Positions 44,763-57,300 of a DNA stretch of 64,000 nucleotides are shown here, piece by piece. Both the position numbers and the translations under genes were made by a program. Every line of letters starts with the position of its first letter. The first letter of the stretch is position 1. The DNA comes from Alisma plantago-aquatica (Eukaryota > Streptophyta > Magnoliopsida > Alismatales > Alismataceae). The notes under the pieces are model-generated. The model ran no database searches and had not been told where the DNA came from. It saw only the letters and a program-made list of their open reading frames with translations. Location: contig OY856412.1 in assembly GCA_963693085.1 (NCBI GenBank), forward strand, positions 1,065,033,744-1,065,097,743. The letters are read 5' to 3'.

Positions 44763-47700
44763 TGTGGGATTCGATCTCAAAAACACGATATAAACTCAGC
44801 AGAAGCATTCGATTAGCAGCGGAATACGAAAAATCACTAAAAAAAACTTTTTGAGACAAGATTTTGAAATCATAAAACTTCTTTATAAGAAACAAGAGAA
44901 ACAGTTTACATCTCTATTAAATCACTTCTTGAGTGATTATATACAACCAGATACAAAATCTCAAGATTAAAAACCCAAATCTCAGACCTACTGACTCCAA
45001 GGACCTGAGAGTACAGAGACGACATAAGACTATCTAACTACAGGACTCGGCAGTCAGTATCTCCACCTGAGATTCACTGCTGCCCCTGATGTTGCTGCTG
45101 CTGGTACTGTTCTCCCACAGACTGGTTCCTACGTCCTCGGTGACCACCTAAAAAGTTGAAATCTACGGGGTGAGACAATTTTAAATAATTGTCCCAGTGA
45201 GAGTTATAACTCTCCGCCAGAAGCTTTATTATAACAAAGAAAGATTAATATAGGCAAAGTAATTGTAAACATCCAACAGCAGGTTTGATACTAAGTAAAG
45301 CAACTCTTACTTAAGCATTTACTTCAAAAAGGAATATGAAGAACATGTATGCTAGCATAAACAATGTAACATCAATCATTGTGTCTGATAGTTCAACCAT
45401 AGCAGTTATGTTACGTGGCTGATTATGTTTTAAAAACATTATTATACCCTGCGGAGATGAGGTATACCACTCATACTCCAACCGATCACTAGTAAGTCGC
45501 ATTGGTATCATACCTAGGTCATCAAAAGAGTCGGATTCTTATGACCTCAACTTCCTCAGTCAGTGTGAGGATCAACATGTAGGTCATCTAGTGTCTCTGC
45601 TATTATAGCTCACCAGGGTACTCTGGTGCTTCACTATTAGAGTCACAGTGGCATTCTGTACTCTCTTCGCTATCGAAAGATCTCTTGTTAATCTCTCATC
45701 GATACGGTATAAAAGATTCCTCGGGTGATTAGTAATACATCATCCCGGCATCAACACATAGTGAAGGGTTGATAGATTATGATACATCTACATAAACTCC
45801 TACACTAAGACGTAAGGATATTAACGTCCATATTCCCCCATATACTCAAAAGTATATGATCTAGAAGTTCCCTTAGGAAAACATGTTTCACCATCATTTA
45901 ACTACTGACAATGATGGATCTATGATCAGGGCTCTACATGGTATGGTTATACTTGATTAGTTAGGTACATTTTAGTATTCTTTTAGCATCAATCATGTTT
46001 CCAATCATTTAAGTATTAAACATTGCTATAAGAGAAGAATACTAAATGTATCAAGTTTAACTCATATCAGTTATCATATGGATATCAATTCATCATAAGT
46101 CATCTAATCAACATGACCTTGATGTTACTCATGGCTCTTACAGCCCATTAACTTCATATGTTGTCACTTAATCATAGGCAACATAGAATATATCACTATT
46201 CATAAAGTCTACAACATGCTTTCAATGAATACACTATCATAACCCTTACGTGGTTATGATCATTCTCTTATGAGAACCTGGATAGTCAATTCAATTAAAA
46301 CTAATAACATTTCATTTCCAAATCAGCAATTTATAAGGTAGAAATAACATTTCAGTCAAGGGTTGTACCTTCATGCTTTTACTAAGGCTAGGTTCCCTCA
46401 TTAGTATCAATTAGGGTTATTCAATCCCTTTCATTATGATTAGGAACATTAATTCCTAACTTCATACTTTAATTATAAACATTCATGCTTGAGAGCATAA
46501 CATGGAATTAGGGTTTATTGTATATTTTATCACATCATCCTCAATTAGGGTTTACTATTCATTTAACATGTCACTACCATAGAATTAGGGTTTACTATTC
46601 ACTTCATAGTGAGTTGAGCTCATAGCATCACTATGAATGAAATTATCATCCTTGATGCCTTCAAATTAGGTTAATATTCATCAATTATCATAATTAGGGT
46701 TTCCATGATCTCACATAGGTGGATCATACCTTAATCATGCACATTCATACACAGTGAATGTACTTTACTTGAGTTTCAACCATAAATGGAACCTTCTCTC
46801 TCCTCTTACTAATAGATGGTGATTACATCACTCTAGATTAGGTTATGACAAGTCAATTTTAGTTAACATAAACCTGGTCACTTCCATTAGGTAATTAGGG
46901 TTTGATTGATCAAGGGTTGTTGTCTATTTGGACCCTTCAAGGTACATTGATAAAGTACATCATTGATTCACAACATGGTTCAATCTATTAATCACTTAGC
47001 CCCTTAATTTCCCTAGGTATCATTAGGGTTTGGATTAGACAACCATTGAACCAATTAGGCCTTCAAACTACTAAGCAATCATAGCCCTAAAAGTCCCCAA
47101 ACGGTTTCACACCTTAACCTCCAAACTGTTTTGAAACCGTTTGGACACTTTGACCTCCAAGACCGCATGACACTCAAGACCGTTTGCCCTTAAACAGTCT
47201 TGAGACCGTTTGGACACTTTGACCTCCAAGACCGCATGACACTCAAGACTGTTTGCCCTTAAACAGTCTTGAGACCGTTTGAAAGAGTTGACTTTGAAAT
47301 CGTTTGAATTTATGCGACCTTGAAACCGTTTGAATTTATGCAACCTTGAGACCGTTTGGTACCAAACGGTCTTGAGACCGTTTGCCCCCAAACGGTCTTG
47401 AGACCGTTTGGATTCAAACGGTCTTGAGACTGTTTGGTCCAAATGGCTCAAAACCGCATGGACCTCAAAGGTGCATCAAAGCTTGTAATCGATTAAGGTT
47501 TCCTATGTTGAACCCCTCAATTGGCCACATCCTTATTAACCACTTATCAATTGAGCTAATTAGGGTTATCCTTACCAATTGGACACTCAATTGACCCTCA
47601 ATTGATAGCCAATTAGGGTTGAAACCAATTCAATTAGGGTTTGTAGTCATTCAATCATCAACATTCATCAATGTGAGTTTAATTGAAGTTGAACCCATCA

Positions 47701-49497
47701 ATTGACACTCAATTGGGCCCCAACTTGGCCCAAACGGTCTTGACACCATTTGAACATCCTCCAAACGGTTTTGAGACCGTTTGCCCAAAGTTTCATCAAA
47801 AACTAAGTCAATTTGATAAGGGTTGAACCCTAATTAGGTCTAAAATCAGCACTTTTAATCAACTTATCAACCTATTGTGATTGGACCCTCAATTGATCAA
47901 ATTATCTTAACCCTAGACCTCCAAATGGTCTTGGGTGACCACCAAACGATCTTGAGACCGTTTGAGTGAACCCTAAACGGTCTTGAGACCGTTCGAGCCA
48001 CTCAACCCAAAGTTCAACAAAATTGGTCATTGAAATCATCAATTCAGCCCGATTAGGGTTTAGAGGATTGAAGTGCCTTCAACTTGTGATTGGTTTGCAA
48101 CTAGATTATGATTCTTTTTAGATGATTATTCAATATGTGTAAAGCAGACCTCCAAATGGTCTTCCCTTGGTCAAACTTTCCAAATGGTCTTGAGACTGTT
48201 TGGTTCTAAACGGTCTTGCAAGATCGCATGAAATCAAACGGTCTTGAGATCGTTTGATTTCAAACGGTTTGCAAACCGTTTAGACCAAATGGTCCAAGGT
48301 CGTTTGGTGAAGTTACCTAGGAAATCACGCCCATCATCTTCAACCTCAGTTCAGGTCGGTTTCTTCACGGATTGCTTGCAAGTTTGCAAGGAAAGATGGG
48401 GAGGAAGAAGAACTATCTACTATTTTGCAAGAACAAGATGTGCATAATAAAGCAAGAGGTTTAGAGATATAATACCCGCCTCAAAGGTCATCCATAGAGC
48501 TCCAAGATTCCAAGATTTCAAGCCTTTAATGGCGTCTTGAGCTCCACAGGTCGGCCAAAGGTGATTCTCCAAGGAAAGCTTGGGGAAAGTCGGCTAGAAC
48601 AAGAAACCTAAAGAAGAAGAACCGTAAACCAACCTTACACAAGGAATCCCTCCATGAATCCGAGCTAGAGGATGGTCTCTTCTTAGCTTAGAACAAGTTG
48701 GTCCTCTCCTTTAGCTCCAAAGCTCTGCCTCAAGTCAGTTGAGCGATGATAAGTGAAAGAAGAAGGGAAATGGTCGTTGGTTTGTAAAGGAGGAGATGAC
48801 TATATACCCTAGGGGTATATATCAAGATAAAACTAACTTATTCCTTTATTCTCAACTAGGTCCGTCTTTTACTCCTTAGCACGTTTCTCCTTATGCTAGT
48901 TTAGCAAAGATCCTTCATAAACTCAAGATATAAGGGTAAAGAAAGCCAACATGAAACTAAGGTGCATATATATAAGGGTCTCCTTACTTATAACTTGGTG
49001 ATTCTATTACAAAGGTTATTCTTCTTATGTGATTATTTAATTGAAGTGCCCACTTCATCATTCTTCCCCTAAATGATGTCAAGAGTCATAAAAGATACTC
49101 TAGAAGGTGTATTTTACAAGTTGCACCCCACATTTTGAGTAAATTGCACTTTACACCAAAATTAGGGTTTTGAGCACAAGGATTGCTCCAGAAGCTGCAT
49201 CTTGATGCCCGAGCTTGGAGAATCCATCATACTTCATCATATTCACTCATATGATATCTCATCATCAAAGGAACATCTCAACATGTGAAAACTGCAAGTT
49301 AACCCCTCTAATTGGGTAATTTGCACATAGGTCCCTGCATTACAAACAATACGACAACATTGTTTAGAAAGGATAGAAATGGAAATGTATGTTCCTCAGG
49401 AACTTAATTACATACCAGGGGATAATCACAAGCATTTAATTACATAGTTAGGCAAAACACCTAGGGTTAACTCATAACCCGGGTCAGGGAGGTTACA
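44763..49497 (-). repeat. G 3' LTR
   Basis: 4,735 bases. On the minus strand it starts TGTAACCTCCCTGACC at 49,497 and ends ATCCCACA at 44,763. About 950 bases near 45,598-46,550 are absent from the other LTR. A TATA-like palindrome with 9-bp arms (TATATACCC) sits at about 48,800-48,822. The array is at 47,100-48,310 and the conserved double hairpin at 45,169-45,217. Much of 46,380-47,080 repeats AATTAGGGTTT-like words. Confidence 0.93.
47100..48310. repeat. AAACGGTCTTGAGACCGTTT palindrome array in G 3' LTR
   Basis: About 20 or more full or half units. The core is a 20-bp inverted repeat, AAACGGTCT-TG-AGACCGTTT. Units are densest at 47,100-47,460 and 48,120-48,300, with scattered units at 47,730-48,000. 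Many units carry C-to-T or G-to-A changes (AAATGGTC, AGACCATT). In the element's sense the array follows the presumed TATA, so it would lie in the RNA leader. Confidence 0.92.
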
Positions 49498-49546
49498 AAT
49501 CATCCACCCCTTACAAGGATTTCGTCCCCGAAATCAACAAAACATA

Positions 49547-49882
49547 TCAAGAGAAAAGAGTAGGGTATTTCCTTATCATCTCTTCCTCTAGTTCCCAAGT
49601 GGCTTCTTCAACTCCACGATGATTACAGAGGACTTTCACAAGACTTATATCTTTCTTCTTTAGCTTTTTAATTCTGTTATCAAGGATTGACACTAGTCCT
49701 TCCTCATAAGTTATATCATCATTCAATTCTACCTCCATAGGTTGTAGAACTGACTCGGTATCAGGGTGACATTTCCTCAACATAGAAATGTGGAACACAG
49801 GGTGTAACTTTTGTAACTCTGGTGGTAACTCTAGTCTATAGGCTACCTTTCCAACTCGTTCAATGATTGGATAAGGTCCCAT
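49547..49882 (-). pseudogene. G integrase C terminus and chromodomain
   Basis: An open 111-codon piece: MGPYPIIERVGKVAYRLELP (GPY/F module), HPVFHISMLRKCHPD, then the chromodomain ITYEEGLVSILDNRIKKLKK and KVLCNHRGVEEATWELEEEM. It closely matches A at 5,540-5,905. It is joined in the ancestral frame to the integrase upstream; the stretch 49,885-50,030 is readable with breaks. Confidence 0.9.
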
Positions 49883-50032
49883 AAATCTAGGAGCTAATTT
49901 CCCTTTCCTTCCAAAACGAAGAACTCATTTCCAAGGTGAGACCTTGAGGTACACTCTATCTCCAACCTGTAACTCTAAAGGTCTACGACGTCTATCAGCA
50001 TATGAATTCTGTCTATCTTGTGCAGTCTTAAT

Positions 50033-50740
50033 CTATTTTTGTATTACTTTGATCTTCTCTGTAGTCTGTTGCACAAGATCAGGACCTAACAACTGATATT
50101 CATCGGTTTCATACCAACACACCGGTGATCTACAATGTCTACCATACAAAGATTCATAAGGTGCCATGTTAATGCTATGTTGATAGCTATTGTTATAGGC
50201 AAACTCTATCAAGCTTAGGTGTGGATCCCAACTCCCGATAAACTGGAGAACACACGCTCTCAACAAGTTCTCCAAGGTCTGTATAGTCCTTTCTGACTGT
50301 CCATCAGTCTGTGGATGAAAAGTTGTACTGAACCTCAATTCGGTGCCTAAGGCTCTGTGCAGTCGTTCCCAAAAATGACTCGTAAACTGGGGACCTCTGT
50401 CTGAAACTATGGTGACTGAAACTCCGTGTAGCCTCACTATCTCCTGAACATATAACTGTGCTAGCTTCTCAGCAGAATAGGTTGTTTTGACAGGTAAGAA
50501 ATGTGTTGTCTTTGTCAACCTATGAACTATTACCCAGATGGAATCATGTCCTTCGCTTCATCTGGGTAGGCCAACAACAAAGTCCATGGTCACATGGTCC
50601 CACTCCCACTGTGGTATGGGTAAAGGTTGCATTGTCCCTGCAGGCTTCTGGTGTTCATCCTTGACCTACTGACACATAGGACATCTCAGAACAAACTCAG
50701 CAACATCCTTCTTCATCCCAGGCCACCAATATATATATAT
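50033..50740 (-). pseudogene. G integrase core, broken
   Basis: 50,518-50,033 reads LPVKTTYSAEKLAQLYVQEI, VTIVSDRGPQFTSHFWERLH, HPQTDGQSERTIQTLENLLR and NMAPYESLYGRHCRSPVCWY, so the second Asp and the Glu are present. Upstream, 50,740-50,519 holds the zinc finger and the first Asp in disrupted frames with stops (near 50,560 and 50,670). The element therefore cannot make integrase. Confidence 0.88.
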
Positions 50741-50748
50741 TTTAAGTT

Positions 50749-52265
50749 TCAATACATTTTGGTGCTCCCTCGATGCATGGCATACATCGAAGAATGATCT
50801 TCTTCTAGGACTAACTTCCTCAAGTTATCCACATCCGGTACTATCATCCTCCCATGATAGCATGCCACCTGTTCAACTGAGTCATGGAAACCATCTCGCT
50901 TCTCATTACCATACTCCAATTTGATCTGTTGAACCGTATCATCAACTTGTTGTGCCTCCTTATTCTGCTCTCTCAAGGTAGTTTTAATATGCATCTCAGC
51001 CAACAACCCGGCTAACAACGACACCTTCAACTGTACATTGTCTTGCCTTAAAGAGATGAACATATCTCTTCTAGAGCATACGAAAGAGTTTAGTTGTGCC
51101 CTATCAGAGGGTGGTGTTGCTGACTTCCTACTCAAAGCATCTGCAACTACATTGGCCTTCCCTGGATGGTAATCAATTATACAATCATAGTCCTTGATTA
51201 ACTCCATCCAGCGACGTTGCCTCATGTTAAGCTCGTGTTGAGAGAAGATATACTTAAGGTTCTTGTGATCAGTGAAAATATGGAATGTCTCCCCATAGAG
51301 ATAATGTCTCCAAATCTTCAGAGCATGAACCACAACAGCTAACTCCAGATCATGTGTCGGATAATTCGTATCGTGTTTCTTAAGTTGTCGGGAAGCAAAA
51401 GAAATCACTTGTTTATCCTGCATCAACACGCATTTGAGTCCATTCTTGGAGGCATCACAGAAAACTATGTATCCTTTGCCTTGCTCAGGTAGCACAAGCA
51501 TAGGTGCACTTGTCAACCTCTCCTTTAATAGCTAAAAAGACTGCTAGCACTTATCATTCCATACAAAAGGAACGTCTTTCCTGGTCAACTTGGTTAAGGG
51601 TAGGGCTATAGAGCTGAAGTTATTAATGAACCTTTGGTAATAGCCATCCAACCCTAAGAAACTATGAATTTTTGTCGATGTCTTTGGTTGTTCCCACTGT
51701 AGAACAAATTCTACCTTTTTAGGGTCAACACGAATACTCGAGGCAGATATCACGTGCCCAAGAAAAGATACCTCTGGCAACCAGAATTCACACTTGCTGA
51801 ACTTAGCATATAGCTTATGTTCTCTTAGCAAGGTCAAAGCTTGGCGAAGATGTTGTTCATGTTGCTGAGCATCTCTACTATAGATCAGAATGTCATCTAT
51901 GAAGACAACAACACACTGATCGAGGAAAGGTCAGAAGATTCTATTCATGAGTTCCATGAATGCAGCTGGTACATTAGTTAGTCCAAACGACATAACTGTG
52001 AACTCATAGTGACCATACCTTGTCCTAAAGGCAGACTTGGGTATGTCACTATCCTTAATATGAAGTTGATGATATCCAGACCTCAAGTCTATCTTCGAGA
52101 AGACGGTTGCACCATGCAGCTGGTCAAAGAGATCATCATCCTCGGTAGAGGGTACTTATTCTTTATTGTTACTTTATTGAGTTGTCTGTAATCAATGGAC
52201 AACCGCATTGATCCGTCTTTCTTTTTAATAAACAAGACCAGAGCACCCCAGGGTGAAGTGCTCGG
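50749..52265 (-). pseudogene. G reverse transcriptase and RNase H, broken
   Basis: The FIDDILIYS active site is readable near 51,905-51,880, in a frame interrupted by a one-base deletion near 52,130 (the RIDDLFDQL block is shifted). 51,837-51,544 carries [20 protein letters not shown] and [20 protein letters not shown]. RNase H in 51,516-50,749 is open: [55 protein letters not shown] and [15 protein letters not shown]. Stops near 51,544 and 52,266 separate the pieces. Confidence 0.88.
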
Positions 52266-53003
52266 TCATATGAAACCCTTCTCAAGTAACTCTTGAAGTT
52301 GTTTCTTGAGTTCTTCCATCTCAGCAGGCGCCATCCTATATGGTGTCTGGGCTATGGGTTGTGTATCAGGGATCAAATTGATTTCAAAATCAATTTTCTG
52401 AGGCGGTGGTATACCTAGAAGTTCTTCAGAAAATACATCCTCAAACTCCCTGACTATAGGAACTTCATCAGGGTTAGGACTCTCCATGGTAGTATCTACC
52501 ACATGGGCTAAGAATGCATAACATCCTTGCCTCATCAACTTCTCAGCAACAATAGCTGACACAAGATAGGTGGGTAGAATATTTCTCTCTCCTTGAAAGA
52601 TCCATGTGTCGCTATCATCAGCAAACACAACCTACTTGGATTCACAATCCAAGACAACCCTATACCTTTCCAAGGTATCCATCCCAAGGATTATATCAAA
52701 TCCTTGCATCTCAAGTGGTACAAGGTCCACTTGAATGTGATGATCAGAAAAGAAGAGGATGTAGGGAGTGCATACCTCCTGCAACACAACAGACCCTCTC
52801 AACGGAGTCTCAAGCAACAAGCTATCTTCCCTATGACTGACCGTCATATTGCAGTTACAAATCACTCTTCGAATGATAAAGGAGTGCGTAGCACTCGGGT
52901 CAATCAAAAAAGATACAACACAGGATTTAGTCATATCAGAATATAACAACTCCATCTGACCTGCCACAACCCGAGGGTTGATCATTGCATCAGGTGGGTT
53001 CAT
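52266..53003 (-). pseudogene. G protease and start of RT, broken
   Basis: Two in-frame open pieces, 53,003-52,632 and 52,628-52,266, separated by a stop at 52,629. They contain FLIDPSATHSFI (active site, with Ser where A has Gly), VDLVPLEMQGFDIILGMDTL, VREFEDVFSEELLGIPPPQK and [20 protein letters not shown], the lead-in to RT. Confidence 0.88.
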
Positions 53004-53159
53004 GGCATAGAACCTCGTTGTCGCCTAAGGTTGAGCTGGTGCTGATGATCCAGCTTGGGACGCTTGTCCACATCCTCTAGCTGCTCCTTGAAACTGCCTT
53101 CTCTGAGATCCTTGTTGACTTTGTCTCTATGGTTGTGTCACACTGACAGGCATGTCCCT

Positions 53160-54203
53160 ACAATCCTTCATCAGATGTCCCACCTTCCCACAGTTGTAGT
53201 AGCTTCTATCTTGTTGTTGTGGTCTAGGTGGTCCCGTGACTGACATCGATGCTGAACTGCGAGTCTCTTGAGGCGGTAGGCTTCGTCCTCTACCCCTACT
53301 CAGTGTCCACTGTGTCTAAGCACTAAGTCTGGGTGGTGGTGGTGGTGTAGGTGCAAAGAATCTAGGCTTCTTGAAGTCTCTAGATGAAGATTCCTGGAAC
53401 TACGGATATCTCATATGGGTTTGCCTCTTCTTGGCTACGGATCTCTCTATCCTTCAGACTGACTCAACGAAGGTAGCGAACCTCTCCCGGTTTTCTAGGG
53501 AAGAAATGGGAGTAGTTAACTCGGAATTCAACCCCTTCTCGAACCTTCTGATCCTCTCTTCTTTTGTAGCAGCCATGTGCGAACAGAACCACAACAACTC
53601 CATGAACTTAGCTTCGTACTCGCTAATGTTCATCATGCCTTGCCTTAAAATCTCGAACTGAGAGATCTACTCATCCAAGAATATCTTTGGGAAGTATCTG
53701 TTGACAAATTCCCGACGGAAATCTTCCCACGAAACCTCCACTCCTGGTCTTTTGTGCTCTTCCATGGTCCACCAGTGACCCGCACTTCCTTTGAGAAGAT
53801 AGACGGCATGTCTAACCTTCTCAGCTTCGGGAATGTTTAAGATTCTAAAGGCTTTCTCCAACTCGGTTAACCACAGATCTGCATTTACGGGGTCAGTTGT
53901 TCCAAAGTATTCAGTCGCTCTGACTCTATGAAGTCACTCGAACGTCTTACCGATACCTTGCCCTTCAGTATGGGCAGGTGCCCTAGGTGCAGGCATGGGC
54001 ATTCTATCGGTAATATGTGTCATGGAAGTCATAAACTGCCCGAACATAGTTTGAACAGCTGGGTTTGCCATGTCAGCTGGGTCAAACTGAGGTGGCTGCA
54101 CGGGTAGCTCAGGTACAGGCTGCTCCACTTCTGGGATTCTTGCACCTTCTCGGGGTGCAACTACGGTACTATCAGCCACGTACTCCTCATGTGGCTCAGA
54201 CAT
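53160..54203 (-). pseudogene. gag: G gag, broken
   Basis: ATG at 54,203 (MSEPHEEYVADS). TGA after GIGKTFE stands where A keeps CGG or CGC-type arginine. The capsid domain follows: FRILNIPEAEKVRHAVYLLK, SAGHWWTMEEHKRPGVEVSW, ISEYEAKFMELLWFCSHMAA and RIRRFEKGLNSELTTPISSL. A stop stands where A has Trp in ESVWRIERS. The zinc knuckle near 53,200 reads YYNCGKVGHLMKDC, so the first cysteine has become tyrosine. G is the best in-window guide to A's gag. Confidence 0.88.
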
Positions 54204-54317
54204 CCTTACTTATCTTCTTCTCCTGAGGAGCAAAAGATTCTATTAGATATGTAAGAAACACTAAGGATAGACTCGACATCCTAAGTCCTATGTCTCTGTA
54301 GACTCAGCGAACCTAGA

Positions 54318-54329
54318 GCTCTGATACCA
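54318..54329 (-). promoter_or_regulatory. Primer binding site of G (tRNA-iMet)
   Basis: TGGTATCAGAGC on the minus strand, 6 bases from the 5' LTR end. Confidence 0.92.
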
Positions 54330-54335
54330 CTTAAT

Positions 54336-57300
54336 TGTGGGCTCCGGTCTCCAAAACACGATATAAAATCAGCGGAAGCATTCGATTAGCAGCGGAATAT
54401 GAAAAATCACTAAAAATTAAAACTTTTTGAGACAAGATTTTGAAATCATGAAAATTCTTTATAAGAAACAAGATAAACAGTTTACATCTCTGTTAAATCA
54501 CTTCTTGAGTGATTATATACAACCAGATACAAAATCTCAAGATTAAAAACCAAAATCTCAGACCTACTGACTCCAAGGACCTGAGAGTACAGAGACGACA
54601 TAAGACTATCTAACTATAGGACTCCGCAGTCAGTATCTCCACCTGAGATTCACTGGTGCCCCTGATGTTGCTGCTGGTGGTACTGTTCTCCCGCAGACTG
54701 GTTCCTGCGTCCTCGACGACCACCTAAAAAGTTGAAATCTATGGGGTGAGACAATTTTAAATAATTGTCCCAGCGAGAGTTATAACTCTCCGCAAGAAGC
54801 TTTATTATAACAAAGAAAGATTAATATAGGCAAAGTAACTGTAAACATCCAACATCAGGTTTGATACTAAGTAAAGCAACTCTTACTCAAGCATTTACTT
54901 CAAAAAGGAATATGAAGAACATGTATACTAACATAAATAGTGTAACATCAATCATTGTGTCTGATAGTTCAACCCTAGCAGATAAGCTACGCGGTTGATT
55001 ATGTTTTACAAACATTATTTGCCCTGTGGAGATGAGGTATACCGCTCATTCTCCAACCGATCACTAGTAAGTCGCATCAGTATCATACCTAGGTCATCAA
55101 AAGAGTCGGATTCTTATGACCTCAACTTCCTCAGTCAGTGTGAGGATCAACATGCAGGACATCTAGTGTCTCTATGTATGAAATTATCACTATTCACTAC
55201 CCTAGAATTAGGGTTTATTATTCACTTCATAGTGAGTTGAGATCATAGCATCACTATGTATGAAATTATCATCCTTGATGCCTTCAAATTAGGTTAAGAT
55301 TCATCAATTATCATAATTAGGGTTTCCATGATCTCACATAGGTGGATCATACCTTAATCATGCACATTCATATACAATGAAGATACTTTACTTGAGTTTC
55401 AACCATAAATGGAACCTTCTCTCTCCTCTTACTAATAGATGGTGATTGCATCACTCTAGATTAGGTTCGGACAAGTCAATTTTAGTTAACATAAACCTGG
55501 TCACTTCCATTAGGTCATTAGGGTTTGATTGATCAAGGGTTGTTGTCTATTTGGACCCTTCAAGGTACATTGATAAAGTACACCATTGATTCACAACATG
55601 GTTCAATCTATTAATCAATTAGCCCCTTAATGTCGCTAGGTATCATTAGGGTTTGGATTAGACAACCATTGAACCAATTAGGCCTTCAAACTACTAAGCA
55701 ATCATAGCCCTAAAAGTCCCCAAACAGTTTCACACCTTAACCTCCAAACTGTTTTGAAAATGTTTGGACACTTTGACCTCCAAGACCGCATGAAACTCAA
55801 GACCGTTTGCCCTTAAACAGTCTTGAGACCGTTTGGACACTTTGACCTCCAAGACCGCATGACACTCAAGACTGTTTGCCCTTAAACAGTCGTGAGACCG
55901 TTTGAAAGAGTTGACTTTGAAATCGTTTGAATTTATGCGACCTTGAAACCGTTTGAATTTATGCGACCTTGAGACCGTTTGGTACCAAACGGTCTTGAGA
56001 CCGTTTGCCCCTAAACGGTCTTGAGACCGTTTGGATTCAAACGGTCTTGAGACTGTTTGGTCCAAATGGCTCAAAACCGCATGGACCTCAAAGGTGCATC
56101 AAAGCTTGTAATCGATTAACGTTTCCTATGTTGAACCCCTCAATTGGCCACATCCTTATTAACCACTTATCAATTGAGCTAATTAGGGTTATCCTTACCA
56201 ATTGGACACTCAATTGACCCTCAATTGATAGCCAATTAGGGTTGAAACCAATTCAATTAGGGTTTGTAGTCATTCAATCATCAACATTCATCAATGTGAG
56301 TTAAATTGAAGTTGAACCCATCAATTGAACCAATTAGGCCTTCAAACTACTAAGCAATCATAGCCCTAAAAGTCCCCAAATGGTTTCACACCTTAACCTC
56401 CATATGGTTTTGAAACCATTTGGAAGCGTTGACCGTTTGGACACTTTGACCTCCAAGACCGCATGACACTCAAGACCATTTGCCCTTAAACGGTCTTGAG
56501 ACCGTTTGAGTGCATTGACCATTTAAAAGAGTTGACTTTGAAACCGTTTGAATTTATGCGACCTTGAAACCGTTTGAATTTATGTGACCTTGAAACTGTT
56601 TGGTTCCAAACGGTCTTGAGACCATTTGGTCCCAAACGGTCTTGAGACCGTTTGTCCCTAAACGGTCTAGAGACCGTTTTGTCCCAAACGGTCTTGAGAC
56701 CATTTTGTCCCAAACAGTCTTGAGATTGTTTGCCCCTAAACGGTATAGAGACCGTTTTGTCCCAAACGGTCTTGAGACCATTTGGTCCAAATGGCTCAAA
56801 ACCGCATGGACCTCAAAGGTGCATCAAAGCTTGTAATCGATTAGGGTTTCCAATGTTGAACCCCTCAATTGGCCACATCCTTATTAACCACTTATCAATT
56901 GAGCTAACTAGGGTTATCCTTAACCAATTGGACACTCAATTGACCCTCAATTGATAGCCAATTAAGGTTGAAACCGATTGAATTAGGGTTTGTAGTCATT
57001 GAACCATCAACATTCATCAATGTGAGTCTAATTGAAGTTAAACCCATCAATTGACACTCAATTGGGCCCCAACTTGGCCCAAATGGTCTTGAGACCAAAC
57101 ATCATCTAAACGGTCTTGAGACCATTTGCCCAAAGTTTCATCAAAAACTAAGTCAATTTTATAAGGGTTGAACCCTAATTAGGTCTAAAATCAGCACTTT
57201 TAATCAACTTATTAACCTATTGTGATTGGACCCTCAATTGATCAAATTATCTTAACCCTAGACCTCCAAACTGTCTTGGGTGACCACCAAACGGTCTTGA

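Noticed and set aside
47107..47451. Open frame of 114 codons rich in SRPF, KRSQDRL and ANGLKTVW repeats (also 55,730-56,074, 56,486-56,836)
   Set aside because: It is the translation of the AAACGGTC palindrome array in G's LTRs. The same array is open on both strands because the units lack stops; no start context or domain supports a protein.
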